Below, one piece after another: positions 37,953 to 47,424 of a DNA stretch of 64,000 nt. The position numbers and the translations under genes are program-made. How positions within the stretch are numbered: the stretch's first letter is position 1; every line of letters begins with the position of its first letter. The notes beneath the pieces were generated by a model. That model searched no databases. It had not been told where the DNA came from and was given only the letters and a program-made list of their open reading frames with translations. Source of the stretch: JACVRW01 sp963812915 (GTDB taxonomy: Bacteria; Actinomycetota; Thermoleophilia; Solirubrobacterales; Thermoleophilaceae); assembly GCA_963812915.1 (NCBI GenBank), contig CAWEXB010000009.1, positions 310,001-374,000 on the forward strand, given 5' to 3'.

Positions 37953-38756
37953 CCTTCCTGGCGAGGTCCCTCTTCGCCAGGCGGCCCTCGGAGAGTCCGT
38001 CGAGGTCGACGTCGTCCAGCGTGGTGACCACGAGGTCGGCTCCCGCGGCCGCGAGGATCTCCTCGTCGTCGGCGCGCGCCAGACCCGAGCGCCGCCATCT
38101 CGCCCGCCTTCGCCGCCTGGATGCCGGAGACCGCGTCCTCGACCACGAAGCAGCTCGCTCGGCGGGACCCCGAGCTCCTGGGCGCCGGTGAGGAAGATCT
38201 CGGGATGCGGCTTGCCCCGCGGGAAGTCGCGGCCCGAGATGTCGGCGTCGAAGAAGTCGAGCAGGGTCAGCCCCGCCGTGACGAAGTCGTAGTTGAGGCC
38301 CTGCTCCTCGGCGAACGCGTCCAGCCGGATCTGCCGCAGGAACAGCCCGGCGTTCTTCGACGACGACGCGGCCGCGGTCGGGATCCCGGCGTCCTTGATC
38401 GCCGAGGACGAAGCGCAGCGCGTCGGGGTAGGCCGTGAACTCCCGGCCTCGATGAGCTCGATGACCATCGCCTGCTTGCGGTCGGCGTACGCCTGCACGC
38501 GGCTCTCCGGCGTCGGGCACCTCGAAGTAGTCGAGCGCGGCGCGCGCGCCCTCCATCCGCGGCTTGCCCGACATGACCTGCTGGTAGACCTGCGGCGTGA
38601 AGCGTCTCCGGCGACCAGGTCGTCTGGTCCCGGATGTCGCTCCACTCGCCCTCCATGAGCTCGCTGCAAGCGCCTCGCGCCACGCCGCGCTCGTGCGGCG
38701 AGTCGACCAGCACGCCGTCGACGTCGAAGATCGCTCCTCGGAACCCTGGTAGCCAT
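37945..38756 (-). CDS. HAD-family hydrolase, beta-phosphoglucomutase-like; many indels
   Basis: About 270 residues once at least eight single-base indels are corrected. Recoverable pieces: the HAD motif FDVDGVLVDSPHE with the nucleophile, QTTWSPET, QVYQQVMSGKPRMEGARAAL, VIELIEAG, RDFPRGKPHPEIFLTGAQEL and VVEDAVSGIQAAKAGEM. These fit the beta-PGM branch that interconverts beta-glucose 1-phosphate and glucose 6-phosphate, which suits the GH65 phosphorylase upstream. ATG 38756 has a good SD (GGAGG), but the frame reading HAD continuously also runs in from GH65. Confidence 0.75.
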
Positions 38757-41223
38757 CGCTCCTCCGTTCGTATTCGAGCGTGAACGTGCAGCTGCTCGCC
38801 CGGCGCAGAGCTCGCGGACCTCGTCGCCCAGCGCCGACCTGGATCGGGTCGGCTGAAGCCCTCGGCTCTGCGCGGCCACCGTGAGCTCGCCTCCCGCGAG
38901 CGTCACGCGGATCGGCGTCCCGCGGAATTGCATCGAGAACGACAGCCCGTCGAGCCGCTCGGTCAGCCTCGGGCGCGAAGTACGAGCACCCCGTCGCGGA
39001 TCTCGCTGCCCAGGTACGCCGCGCTGGACGAGGTCGAGCGTGCCCGACATCACGCCCATGTGGATGCCCTCCTTGGTGGTGCCGCCCTGGACGTCGCCGA
39101 CGTCGCTCTCCAGCGCGACCAGGAAGCGCTCCCACGAGCTCTCGGGGTCGAGCGTCGGCGAGCACGCGCGGCATGGGTGATGAAGCTGAGGGTCGATCCG
39201 TGCGAGGTCCGCTGGTCGTAGTAGTCGATGTTCTTCCGCGCGGTGTCGGCGGTGTACGTCGTAGCCGAGCCGCTCGAACAGGCCGCCGCAGCTCCTCCTC
39301 CGGGAAGAGGAAGAACAGCATCACGGTGTCGGCCTGCTTGGCGAGCTGGTAGCGGTCGGGGTCGTCGCCCTCGGCGCGCAGGATCCGGTCGAGCCGCTGG
39401 ATGTTGCCGTACTTCGCGCGGTACGCCGTCCCAGTCGAGCTCCTCGAGGTCCTCGTAGCCCTCGAACTGGCTGATGATCCCGTCGCCGTGGAACGGGACG
39501 AACATCTTGCGGCTCATCTCCTCCCAGCGGCCGATCTCCTCGTCGGTGAGGCCGAGCCGCGCGCGCAGCGCGTCGCGGCGGCTCTCGGGCAGCAGGCTCG
39601 AGCACCTCCTGGGCGGTCTCGGCAGATCCAGGCCACCAGCACGTTGGTGTAGGCGTTGTTGCGCAGGCCGCCCTCGTCGGCGTCGGGGTACTTCTCGTGG
39701 AACTCGTCGGGTCCCATCACGCCGTGGATCTCGTAGCGGTCGCGCTCGGGGTTGAAGTGCGCGATCGAGGCCCAGAAGCGCGCGATCTCGAGCATCATCT
39801 CGGCGCCGTAGTCGCGCAGGAACGCCACGTCGCCGGTCGCCTGGTAGTAGTGCCAGACGTTGTAGAAGATCGCGGCGTTGACGTGCCGCTGGTTGTGGCT
39901 GAGGTCGGGCTCCCAGCGCCCCGAGAGCGGGTTGAGGTGGACGACCTGGGTCTCCTCCTTGCCGTCGCTGCCGCTCTGCCACGGGTACATCGCGCCCGCG
40001 GTAGCCCGCCTCCCGCGCCGCCGCCCGGGCCTCGCCGAGGCGCCGGTAGCGGTACATGAGCAGCTCGCGCGTGATCTCCGGCAGCCGGAAGTTGAGGAAG
40101 GGATAGATGTAGAGCTCGTCCCAGAAGATGTGGCCCGCGGTAGGCCTCGCCGTTGAGCCCGCGGGCCGGGCACGCCGGCGTCGTGGTCGGCGGTGTGGCG
40201 CGAGCAGACCTGCAGGATGTGGGAGATGTGGAAGCGCAGGAGCAGCTGCACCCGCTCGTTGCCGGGCAGGCTCGAGGTCGCAGCTCCGCCAGAGCTCGTC
40301 CCAGGCGCGTCGCGTGGCGCTCGCAGCGCCTCGGTCGAAGGACGGGTAGCGGGCGGCGGACTCCTGCCGGCGTTGCCCAGCGGCTCGCTGATCGCGCGGT
40401 CGCGCGAGGTGTAGAAGGCGACCATCTTCTCGACGCGCACGGCCTCGCCCTGCCTGGACGTCGAACGGCGAGCACCTGCTGGATGTAGTCCTCGATCTGG
40501 TAGAGGTCGCGCTCGACCTCGACCTTCTGGCCGTCCTGGAAGACGCGCGTGCGGGCGGCCTCGGCGACGTAGAGGTTCGACTGGCGCGTCTGCACCTTGA
40601 GCGCGATGACCTCGGGGCCGAAGGTCCGCGGGGAGACCGGGTCGAGGTGGCGGCCCTCGAGCTGCTCGGTAGCGGGCGACGCCGCGGTTGGTGACCCGGC
40701 CGTCGAGCGCCGAGACGACCTCGACGCCGGCCGGACCAGTTCTCCGGCGTGAGCGTCCACTCGAGCGCCGGCCTGGTGGACGTGGGCCATGCTCACGAAG
40801 CGGCGGCTGTCGCAGCGTGGTCTCGCGGCCGGCGCGATCGCGGAAGCGGAGCGTGCGCGACGACGATCGCGTTGCGGATGTCGTAGCTCGTGGCGGTAGG
40901 TCGAGCAGCTCGACGTTCCCGAGCCCGATCGCGCTCCTCGCCCTCGATCCGGAGCTTGAGCACGAGCCAGTTCGGGAGGTTGACGAGATCCTCGTTGAGG
41001 ACGGGGCGGCCGCCCATGATCGTGGTCTCGCGGTTGTAGCCGCCGTGCGCGTAGGTGCCGGGGTAGTGGACGTCGTCGGCGTCCTCCCACTCGGCGGCGC
41101 CCGCGCGTGCAGAAGTAGCCGTTGCCGGTCGAGGTCAGCGCCTCGCGCAGCCCCTCCTCGGCCGGGCTCGAAGCTGTCGTAGGCGAGGGTGAACTGTGCT
41201 GCGGCAACTGTGGAATTCGCCAC
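38757..41223 (-). CDS. GH65 family disaccharide phosphorylase/hydrolase; more than ten indels
   Basis: About 800 residues when frames are stitched. Start: GTG 41223, FTLAYDSFEP, then TSTGNGYFCTRG, YPGTYAHGGYNRET, NLPNWLVLKLRIEGEE, TFGPEVIALKVQTRQSNLYV, VWHYYQATGDVAFLRDYG, and the catalytic segment IHGVMGPDEFHEKYPDADEG with the general-acid Glu, then LRNNAYTNVLVAW. GH65 enzymes cleave trehalose, maltose or kojibiose, often giving beta-glucose 1-phosphate for the HAD enzyme downstream. The exact stop is not identifiable; specificity is unproven. Confidence 0.75.
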
Positions 41224-41244
41224 GACGAACCGCCTAAGTAACGG

Positions 41245-41450
41245 TCAACGTGCGAGCGTGTCGAGAAATCGCTGCACCTCCTCGGTGGAGTCGAGAACGA
41301 AGGGGGCTGCGGTGGTACGGCCGCCGACCTCGGGATCGTCGGCGTGGCCGACGAAGATGCCGATGCCGGTGCCGCAGGTCGAGCTCCTCCGGTCCGCCAG
41401 CGCGTGCGGCAGGTCGGCGATGCTCGCCCCCCGGATGCTCACCCGAACGA
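41245..41450 (-). pseudogene. Trehalose-6-phosphate phosphatase (OtsB) C-terminal remnant
   Basis: Only the last ~55 residues of an OtsB-like HAD protein remain recognisable: DLPHALADR, then GIGIFVGHADDPEVGGRTTA and FVLDSTEEVQRFLDTLAR. The catalytic core is missing; sequence further upstream does not align with OtsB in any frame. It lies 21 bp upstream of GH65. Either a truncated gene or the edge of a misassembled block (see findings). Confidence 0.55.
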
Positions 41451-41929
41451 CTCCGGCAGCCTCTCCCCCGATTTCGAGGAGAAGACGTACGGCTCGGTTA
41501 CGGCCGCAACGCCTATCAACTCTGCTCGCTTTCTCCTCACCACGATGATCGACGCGCTGACGCCCTGCCGCCCCCGTACGCCACGCGCCTCTCGGCCCGA
41601 GCAGCCGCCGCGACCGAAGGATATCCGCCTGCGGCACATGTAAGCGACATGCCCGGGACTCGAAGGATGTCAGCGTCTTGGGCGCAGCTCAACGCGACCA
41701 TGCGTATCGTGCTTTGTCCGGCTAGGACGGTGTGGCACTTTCTATCGCCAGAGGCCGTACGATCAGAGCGTGGCTCACCGCGTTGTCCACGAGGTCGTCT
41801 GCGTCGTCAATGGTGTCGGCGTGTCACGCCGTGCCGTGCGTCGTAAGCCGAAGTAACAGCGAGGAATACTGTTGTGATAGTCTTATCGCCAGATATACTG
41901 CTCATTGCACTCGGGCTGTAGATCCACTA
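41451..41929. other. Intergenic stretch, no gene found
   Basis: About 480 bases with visibly lower GC and stop codons in all frames. No conserved ORF is seen. It includes the probable promoter region of the DhaM-HPr-EI gene and, at its end, the palindrome CCACTAGTGG next to the GTG start. Its left edge coincides with the end of the indel-rich block. Confidence 0.5.
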
Positions 41930-44449
41930 GTGGTCGGGCTCGTCATCGTCTCCCACAGCGCCGAGCTCGCCGCCGGCGTGGTCGAGCTCGCGCGTGAGAT
42001 GGGCGGCGGCGACGTGCCGATCGAGGCGGCCGGCGGCCTCGACGACGGCTCGGTCGGCACCGACGCCGCGAGAGTGCAGGCCGCGATCGAGCGGGCGACG
42101 TCGGCCGATGGCGTGCTCGTGCTCATGGATCTCGGCAGCGCGCTCATGAGCGCCGAGATGGCGACCGAGCTGCTAGGGGGCGACGACCGCGTGCTCCTCA
42201 GCGAGGCTCCACTCGTGGAGGGCGCGGTGGCCGCGGCGGCCGTCGCGCGAGGCGGGGCGTCGCTCGAGGAGGTGGCCGCGGAAGCGCGCGGAGCGCTCGC
42301 CATGAAGGTCTCGCAGCTGGGCGGCGACGAACCGTCTGTCGAGGACGCATCGACGGACGGGGCGGCGGCCGAGGAGGGCGAGGTCCGCCTACCGGTCGTC
42401 AACGAGATCGGCCTGCACGCCAGGCCGGCCGCGCTGGTGGTCGAGCTCGCGTCTCGATTCGACGCCGACCTGCGGCTGGCGAAGGCTGGCCGCCCGGGCC
42501 GAGTCAGCGCGCGAAGCCTGACGGGGTTGATGACCCTCGGGGCGCGGCTCGGGGACGACCTCCTGGCCAGCGCCTCGGGCCCGCAGGCGGACGAGGCCCT
42601 GGCCGCGCTCGAGGCCCTCGCGCGGGAGGGTTTCGGCGAGGGCGTGGCCGCGGGGTATGCGCCGGCGGCGGGAGGACCGAAGCCGGCCACCGCCCAACCG
42701 GCGCCTCCCGCCGCGGACGCCTCGGCCCGCCCCGCCGCGGCGGGTCCCGCGCCCCCCACACCCGGCACGGTGCTCACCGGCATCGCGGCCTCGGCGGGCG
42801 TGGCGGTCGCGCCCGCGCGACACCTGGAGGCCGGGGTGGCGGCGCCGCCGGCGCGCGAATCCGAGGGCGCGGTGGCCGAGACCGACCGCCTCGAGCGCGG
42901 CCGGGCCGACGCCGTCGTCGCGATCGAGAGCGACCGCGATCGCCTGATTGCTCGCGGCGCCGCGGCGGAGGCGGCGATCTTCTCCGCCCACCTCGCCCTG
43001 CTGGACGACGAGGCGCTGCTCGAGCCCGCGCGCGCGGCGATCGAGCGCGGCGCGCCGGCGGAGAGGGCCTGGCACGACGCGGCGGAGAGCGCGGCGTCGA
43101 CCTACCGGGCGCTCGAGGAGCCGCTCCTCCGCGAGCGGGCGGCCGACGTCGAGGACGTCGGCCGACGAGTTGTGGCGGCGATCGTGGGCGACGGAAGGCC
43201 CGCAGCTTCGCTGGAGGAGGGCATCGTGATCGCGGCCGAGCTGACACCGGCGGACGCGGCGGCGCTCGACTCGAGCCTTGCCCGCGGCATCGCTACTGCG
43301 CGCGGAACGCCGACGGCGCACGCCGCCATCCTGGCGCGCGCCCTCGGGATTCCGGCCGTGGTCGGACTCGGCGCCGACGTCCTGGCCGTGCCGGCGGGGA
43401 CCCCGCTCCTGCTCGACGGCGATCAGGGATCGGTGCACGTGGCGCCGAGCGAGGAGCTCGTCCGCTCCGCGGAGCAGCGCGAGGAGCGGGCCGCGGCGCG
43501 GCGCACGGCCGCCCTGGAACGAGCCGGCGAGCCCGCGGTTACCCGGGACGGAGCCAGGATCGAGGTGGTCGCGAACCTGGACGAGCCCGGCGACGCCGCG
43601 ATGGCCGTCGAGCTCGGCGCCGAGGGCGTCGGCCTGCTGCGTACGGAGTTCCTCTTCCTCGAGCACCCCACGCTGCCCTCCGAGCGGGAGCAGGCAGAGC
43701 GGCTGGCCCAGATAGCCGGCGCCCTCGGCGGCCGCTCGCTCATCGTGCGGACGCTGGACGTCGGCGCCGACAAGCCGCTGCCCGCGCTTCCAATGGAGCC
43801 CGAGGAGAACCCGTTTCTCGGACTCCGCGGCATCCGGCTCTCGCTCGACCGGCCGGAGCTGCTCGCCACCCAGCTGCGAGCGATCCTGCGCGTGGCGGCG
43901 GAGCATCCACTGAAGGTGATGTTCCCGATGGTCGCTACGGTCGCCGAGCTGCGGGCGGCACTCGCGATCCTGGACGAGGCCCGCGCGCAGACCGGCGTCG
44001 ACGCGCCCCTCGAGACCGGCATCATGGTCGAGATCCCGGCCGCCGCGCTGCTGTCCGAGCGGCTAGCACGACACGTAGACTTCTTCTCGATCGGCACGAA
44101 CGATCTCACTCAGTACACGATGGCTGCCGAACGTGGCAACGAACGTGTCGCACCGTTGCTTGCCGGGCCGCATCCGGCGGTTCTGCGGCTCGTGCGCGAC
44201 ACCGTGGAGGGAGCGGAGGCCCACGGCCGCTGGGTTGGGGTGTGCGGCGAGCTTGCGGGCGACCCTCCGGCCGCGGTCCTCTTCGTCGGACTCGGCGTGC
44301 GAGAACTCAGCATGGCGCCGCGGCTGGTCCCCGAGGTGAAGGCGGCGCTCCGCTCGGTGACGCTCGCGGACGCGCGAGAGGCCTCCGAGCGGGCTCTCGC
44401 GGCGGAGCGCGCCGACGAGGCGCGGCGGCTCGCCGCGGCGCTGCTGTGA
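41930..44449 (+). CDS. dhaM: DhaM-HPr-Enzyme I fusion phosphotransferase
   Basis: 839 residues from GTG 41930. Order: EIIA-DhaM domain (His in VSHSAELAAG; LMDLGSALMSAEM), HPr domain (NEIGLHARPAALVVELASRF, Ser site in ARSLTGLM), Pro/Ala linker, then complete Enzyme I with the phosphohistidine in GTPTAHAAILARALG, GVGLLRTEFLF, RTLDVGADKPLP, SIGTNDLTQY and the C-terminal Cys in GVCGELAGDP. E. coli DhaM has only a partial EI; here the full EI is fused, so PEP can drive DhaKL from one polypeptide. No indels. Partner of dhaKL at 28.8-30.4 kb. Confidence 0.93.
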   Translation: MVGLVIVSHSAELAAGVVELAREMGGGDVPIEAAGGLDDGSVGTDAARVQAAIERATSADGVLVLMDLGSALMSAEMATELLGGDDRVLLSEAPLVEGAVAAAAVARGGASLEEVAAEARGALAMKVSQLGGDEPSVEDASTDGAAAEEGEVRLPVVNEIGLHARPAALVVELASRFDADLRLAKAGRPGRVSARSLTGLMTLGARLGDDLLASASGPQADEALAALEALAREGFGEGVAAGYAPAAGGPKPATAQPAPPAADASARPAAAGPAPPTPGTVLTGIAASAGVAVAPARHLEAGVAAPPARESEGAVAETDRLERGRADAVVAIESDRDRLIARGAAAEAAIFSAHLALLDDEALLEPARAAIERGAPAERAWHDAAESAASTYRALEEPLLRERAADVEDVGRRVVAAIVGDGRPAASLEEGIVIAAELTPADAAALDSSLARGIATARGTPTAHAAILARALGIPAVVGLGADVLAVPAGTPLLLDGDQGSVHVAPSEELVRSAEQREERAAARRTAALERAGEPAVTRDGARIEVVANLDEPGDAAMAVELGAEGVGLLRTEFLFLEHPTLPSEREQAERLAQIAGALGGRSLIVRTLDVGADKPLPALPMEPEENPFLGLRGIRLSLDRPELLATQLRAILRVAAEHPLKVMFPMVATVAELRAALAILDEARAQTGVDAPLETGIMVEIPAAALLSERLARHVDFFSIGTNDLTQYTMAAERGNERVAPLLAGPHPAVLRLVRDTVEGAEAHGRWVGVCGELAGDPPAAVLFVGLGVRELSMAPRLVPEVKAALRSVTLADAREASERALAAERADEARRLAAALL

Positions 44450-45054
44450 GCAGGCCGGCCGCCGGCGTCGCGCGCTCCCTGGGCGCCGGCGTACTCCGGG
44501 CGCGGCGCGCGTCGGGTGGACGCAGCGGGCTGCTCATGGCCGGCACCTGCACCCGAATCGTGCTCACGCCTGTCGTGATCGGGCTCGTGCTCGGCGGGGC
44601 CGACACCGCCGCCGCCATCGTCTTCGCCGTGGCGGCCGCCACCGACTGGATAGACGGGCGTCTCGCGCGGCGCTGGAAGGTCGCCTCCCGGCTGGGCGCT
44701 TTCCTCGACACGACGGCGGACAAGCTGCTCGTGTCCGGAGCGCTGGTCGCGCTCGTCGCGGTAGACCGGGTGTCGCCATGGCTTGCGATGGTCATCATCG
44801 GCCGTGAGCTCGTGCTGCTGGGCCTGCGCGCCGCGGTCGCGTCGGAGGGCCGGCACCTCGAGGCCTCCCTGCTCGGCAAGTGGAAGGCGACCGTTCAGTT
44901 CGTAGCCATCCTTCTGGCGATCGTGCGCCCCGACGTGACCATCGGCGGGGTCTTCCTCGACGAATGGGCGATCGCCGTCGCGGCTCTGGTCACCGCCTGG
45001 TCGGGAGTGGACTACCTGGTCCGCTTCTGGTCCGTGCTGCGTTCCAATCCGTGA
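44446..45054 (+). CDS. CDP-diacylglycerol phosphatidyltransferase (PgsA-like)
   Basis: 202 residues, GTG overlapping the dhaM stop. CDP-alcohol phosphatidyltransferase motif is intact: DWIDGRLARRWKVASRLGAF followed by LDTTADKL, giving D-G-A-R, G, D and D. Four to five helices. Likely makes phosphatidylglycerophosphate; acceptor not provable from sequence. Translationally coupled to both neighbours. Confidence 0.88.
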   Translation: MSRPAAGVARSLGAGVLRARRASGGRSGLLMAGTCTRIVLTPVVIGLVLGGADTAAAIVFAVAAATDWIDGRLARRWKVASRLGAFLDTTADKLLVSGALVALVAVDRVSPWLAMVIIGRELVLLGLRAAVASEGRHLEASLLGKWKATVQFVAILLAIVRPDVTIGGVFLDEWAIAVAALVTAWSGVDYLVRFWSVLRSNP

Positions 45055-46038
45055 GCCGCGTCTTCGTGACGGGCGGCAGCGGCGCGGTGGGCGGCGCCCT
45101 CGTCGAGCGGCTGCAGGCGCGCGGCGACGAGCTGATCGCCTTGGCCCGTTCCGACGCGGCGGCGGCCGCACTCGAGCGACGGGGGGCACGGATCGTGCGC
45201 GGCGACCTGTTCGACGCCGAGGCGCTCGCCCGCGGAATGGACGGCTGCCAGACGGTGTTTCACGTCGCGGGGGTGAATTCGCTCTGCGTCGAGGATCCCG
45301 AGCCGATGCTGCGCGCGAACGTCGACGGCCCGCCCCTCGTGGTGCGGGCCGCGGCCCGGGCGGGCGTCCGTCGCGTAGTGCACACGTCCTCGGCTGCCAC
45401 GATCGGAGAGCCGGAGGGAAGCGTGGGGTACGAGGACACTCCGCACCGCGGTTGGTACCTCTCCACCTACGAGCGTTCGAAGACCGAGGGCGAGCGCGCC
45501 GTGCTGGAGGCCGGCAGGGACGAGGGCGTCGAGGTCGTCTGCGTCAATCCGTCGTCGGTTCAGGGGCCCGGACGGGTACGGGGGACCGGGCGGATAATGA
45601 TCGCCTTCCTCGACGGGCGGCTGAAGCTGTTCGTGGACACGAACGTGAGCCTGATCGACATCGGTGACTGCGCCGTCGGGCACCTGCTCGCGGCCGAGCG
45701 CGGCGCCCCCGGGCGAGCGCTACATCCTGAACGGCATGACTCTCTCTGTCACCGAGGCCCTGCAACTGGCGGCCGAGGTCGCAGGTGTCCATCGCCGTCC
45801 GCGACTCGTCCCACGCGGTCTCGCCACGGCGACCGGCGCGGTGGTCGAGCGGGCCTTCCGGCTCGCCCGGCGTCATCCCCCGGTCTGTCGCGAGATGGTG
45901 CGAACGCTCCTGCACGGGCACCGCTACGACGGGTCGCGCGCGGAACGCGAGCTCGGCGTGCGCTACACCGACCCCCGCGAGACCGTGCGGCGCACTGTCG
46001 AATGGGCGCGGCGGGCGGGCCTATTGCGGAGCGCCTGA
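45051..46038 (+). CDS. NAD-dependent epimerase/dehydratase (extended SDR), one frameshift
   Basis: About 328 residues. Rossmann start VFVTGGSGAVGGALVERL, TVFHVAGVNSL, HTSSAATIG, catalytic YERSKTEGER and the C-terminal sugar-nucleotide-like region. An extra C in a CCCCC run near 45710 shifts the frame; corrected text is GERYILNGMTLSV. Atypical 3-beta-hydroxysteroid dehydrogenase or dihydroflavonol reductase-like members look similar; substrate unknown. GTG 45051 overlaps the previous stop. Confidence 0.85.
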
Positions 46039-46072
46039 GAGTGGCCGCCCACCTCGAGCCATCGCGCGTTCG

Positions 46073-46870
46073 CTAGCGCTTCTCCCGCTGCTCGCGCGAG
46101 ATCGCCCGGGCGATGCCCTGCGAGCCGAGCCGCCGCTGCACGCGGGCCGACGTCTCCGGGACGAGGGCGGATACCAGCACGCCGAGGCGAAGCGACAGCG
46201 GAGCCACGTCGATCTCCCCCCTGCCAGTCTCGATCCCCCGCACCACCGCCCGCGCGACGTCGTCGGAGCTTCGGGTGCCGACCCACGGAGGAAGCTTGAC
46301 CCCGGTGTCGGCGAACATCCCGGCATCGCGGATGAAGCTGGGGAACAGCACGGTGACGCCGACCCCGCTCGCGTGAAGGTCCTCGCGCAGTCCGCCCGCG
46401 AACCCCCGCAGCCCGAACTTGGTCGCCGAGTAGAGCGCCGAGCGAGCGGACGCGACCTTGCCGGACAGGGAGGAGACGAACACCAAGTGGCCCCGCCCCC
46501 GCTCGACCATCCCCGGCACCAGCGCCCGGGTGAGCTGGATCGGGGCACGCAGGTTCACGTCGAGAGCGCGGTCGATGTCCTCCGGGGCGAACCTCTCGAG
46601 GCGCCCGCTCGCCGGAAGCCCCGCGTTCGCCACGAGCACGTCCACCTCCCCCGCGCGCTCCGCCAGCGTCGTCGCCGCCCCCGCCTCGGTGAGGTCGGCC
46701 TCGAGAACCTCGGCGGTCTCGCCCAGCTCCGCCCGCAGGTGCTCGAGCGCACCGGTGCTCCGACCGCTCAGCAGAATCCGGGCGCCGCGGCCGTGAAGGG
46801 CTCGGGCGACGGCCTGGCCGATACCACCGCTGGCGCCCGTGAGCAGGACCGTCGTTCCCCCCAGCTCCAC
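46073..46870 (-). CDS. Short-chain dehydrogenase/reductase
   Basis: 265 residues from GTG 46870. Classical SDR: TGASGGIGQAVARALHGRG, NAG in VLVANAGLPAS, catalytic Ser in VFVSSLSGK, YSATKFGLRGF with Tyr and Lys. C-terminal helix-rich tail (LRLGVLVSALVPETSARVQ) resembles membrane-linked SDRs of lipid metabolism. Substrate unknown. Convergent with the epimerase gene. Confidence 0.9.
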   Translation of the reverse strand: MELGGTTVLLTGASGGIGQAVARALHGRGARILLSGRSTGALEHLRAELGETAEVLEADLTEAGAATTLAERAGEVDVLVANAGLPASGRLERFAPEDIDRALDVNLRAPIQLTRALVPGMVERGRGHLVFVSSLSGKVASARSALYSATKFGLRGFAGGLREDLHASGVGVTVLFPSFIRDAGMFADTGVKLPPWVGTRSSDDVARAVVRGIETGRGEIDVAPLSLRLGVLVSALVPETSARVQRRLGSQGIARAISREQREKR

Positions 46871-46941
46871 GGCTCCGGACGCTACTGCACTCGCAATCGC
46901 GGGAGGCGTAGCATGAGTTTCGAGGCGAGAGAGGAGAGTGC

Positions 46942-47421
46942 ATGAGCGCTCAGACGGGGTTCCACGCGGTGACGGGCTACCTCGAGAGGGAGGGCGTGCC
47001 ATTCGAGGTTGTCGAGCACGACCACACCGAGAGCGCCGCCGCCGAGGCGAGGGCCGCGGGGATGCCTGCGGACGACGTTGCGAAGACGATCGTCCTGCGC
47101 GACGAGAGCGGCTACCGGCTCGCGGTGATCCCCGCGTCCCAGCGGCTCGACCTGGGCAAGGTCCGCGAGGTGCTCGGCAAAGCGCGTGGACTGCGGTTGG
47201 TTACTGAGGCCGAGATGGCCACGGACTTCGGCGTATTCGAAGTAGGCGCGCTTCCACCGTTCGCGCCGATGATCGAGGCCGTGGAGCTGATGGACGAGAG
47301 CCTGCTCGATCACGATCGCATCCTGTGCAGCGGCGGGGACCACGAGCATGGAGTGCTCCTCGACCCGCTCGACTTGGTGCGTGCCGGCCAGGCGCGGGTC
47401 GCCGATCTCTGCGAGGACTGA
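46942..47421 (+). CDS. YbaK/EbsC-family aminoacyl-tRNA deacylase-like protein
   Basis: 159 residues. YbaK fold: VPFEVVEHDHTESAAAEARA, VAKTIVLRDESGYRLAVIPA, and a conserved glycine-rich C-terminal segment ICSGGDHEHGVLL-like (ILCSGGDHEHGVLLDP). The family hydrolyses mischarged tRNA. ATG 46942. Stop (47421) lies three bases before the next gene's proposed CTG start. Confidence 0.87.
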   Translation: MSAQTGFHAVTGYLEREGVPFEVVEHDHTESAAAEARAAGMPADDVAKTIVLRDESGYRLAVIPASQRLDLGKVREVLGKARGLRLVTEAEMATDFGVFEVGALPPFAPMIEAVELMDESLLDHDRILCSGGDHEHGVLLDPLDLVRAGQARVADLCED

Positions 47422-47424
47422 GCG

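Noticed and set aside
45720..45740. Operator-like ACGGCATGA
   Set aside because: Inside the epimerase gene, and only the half-site matches.
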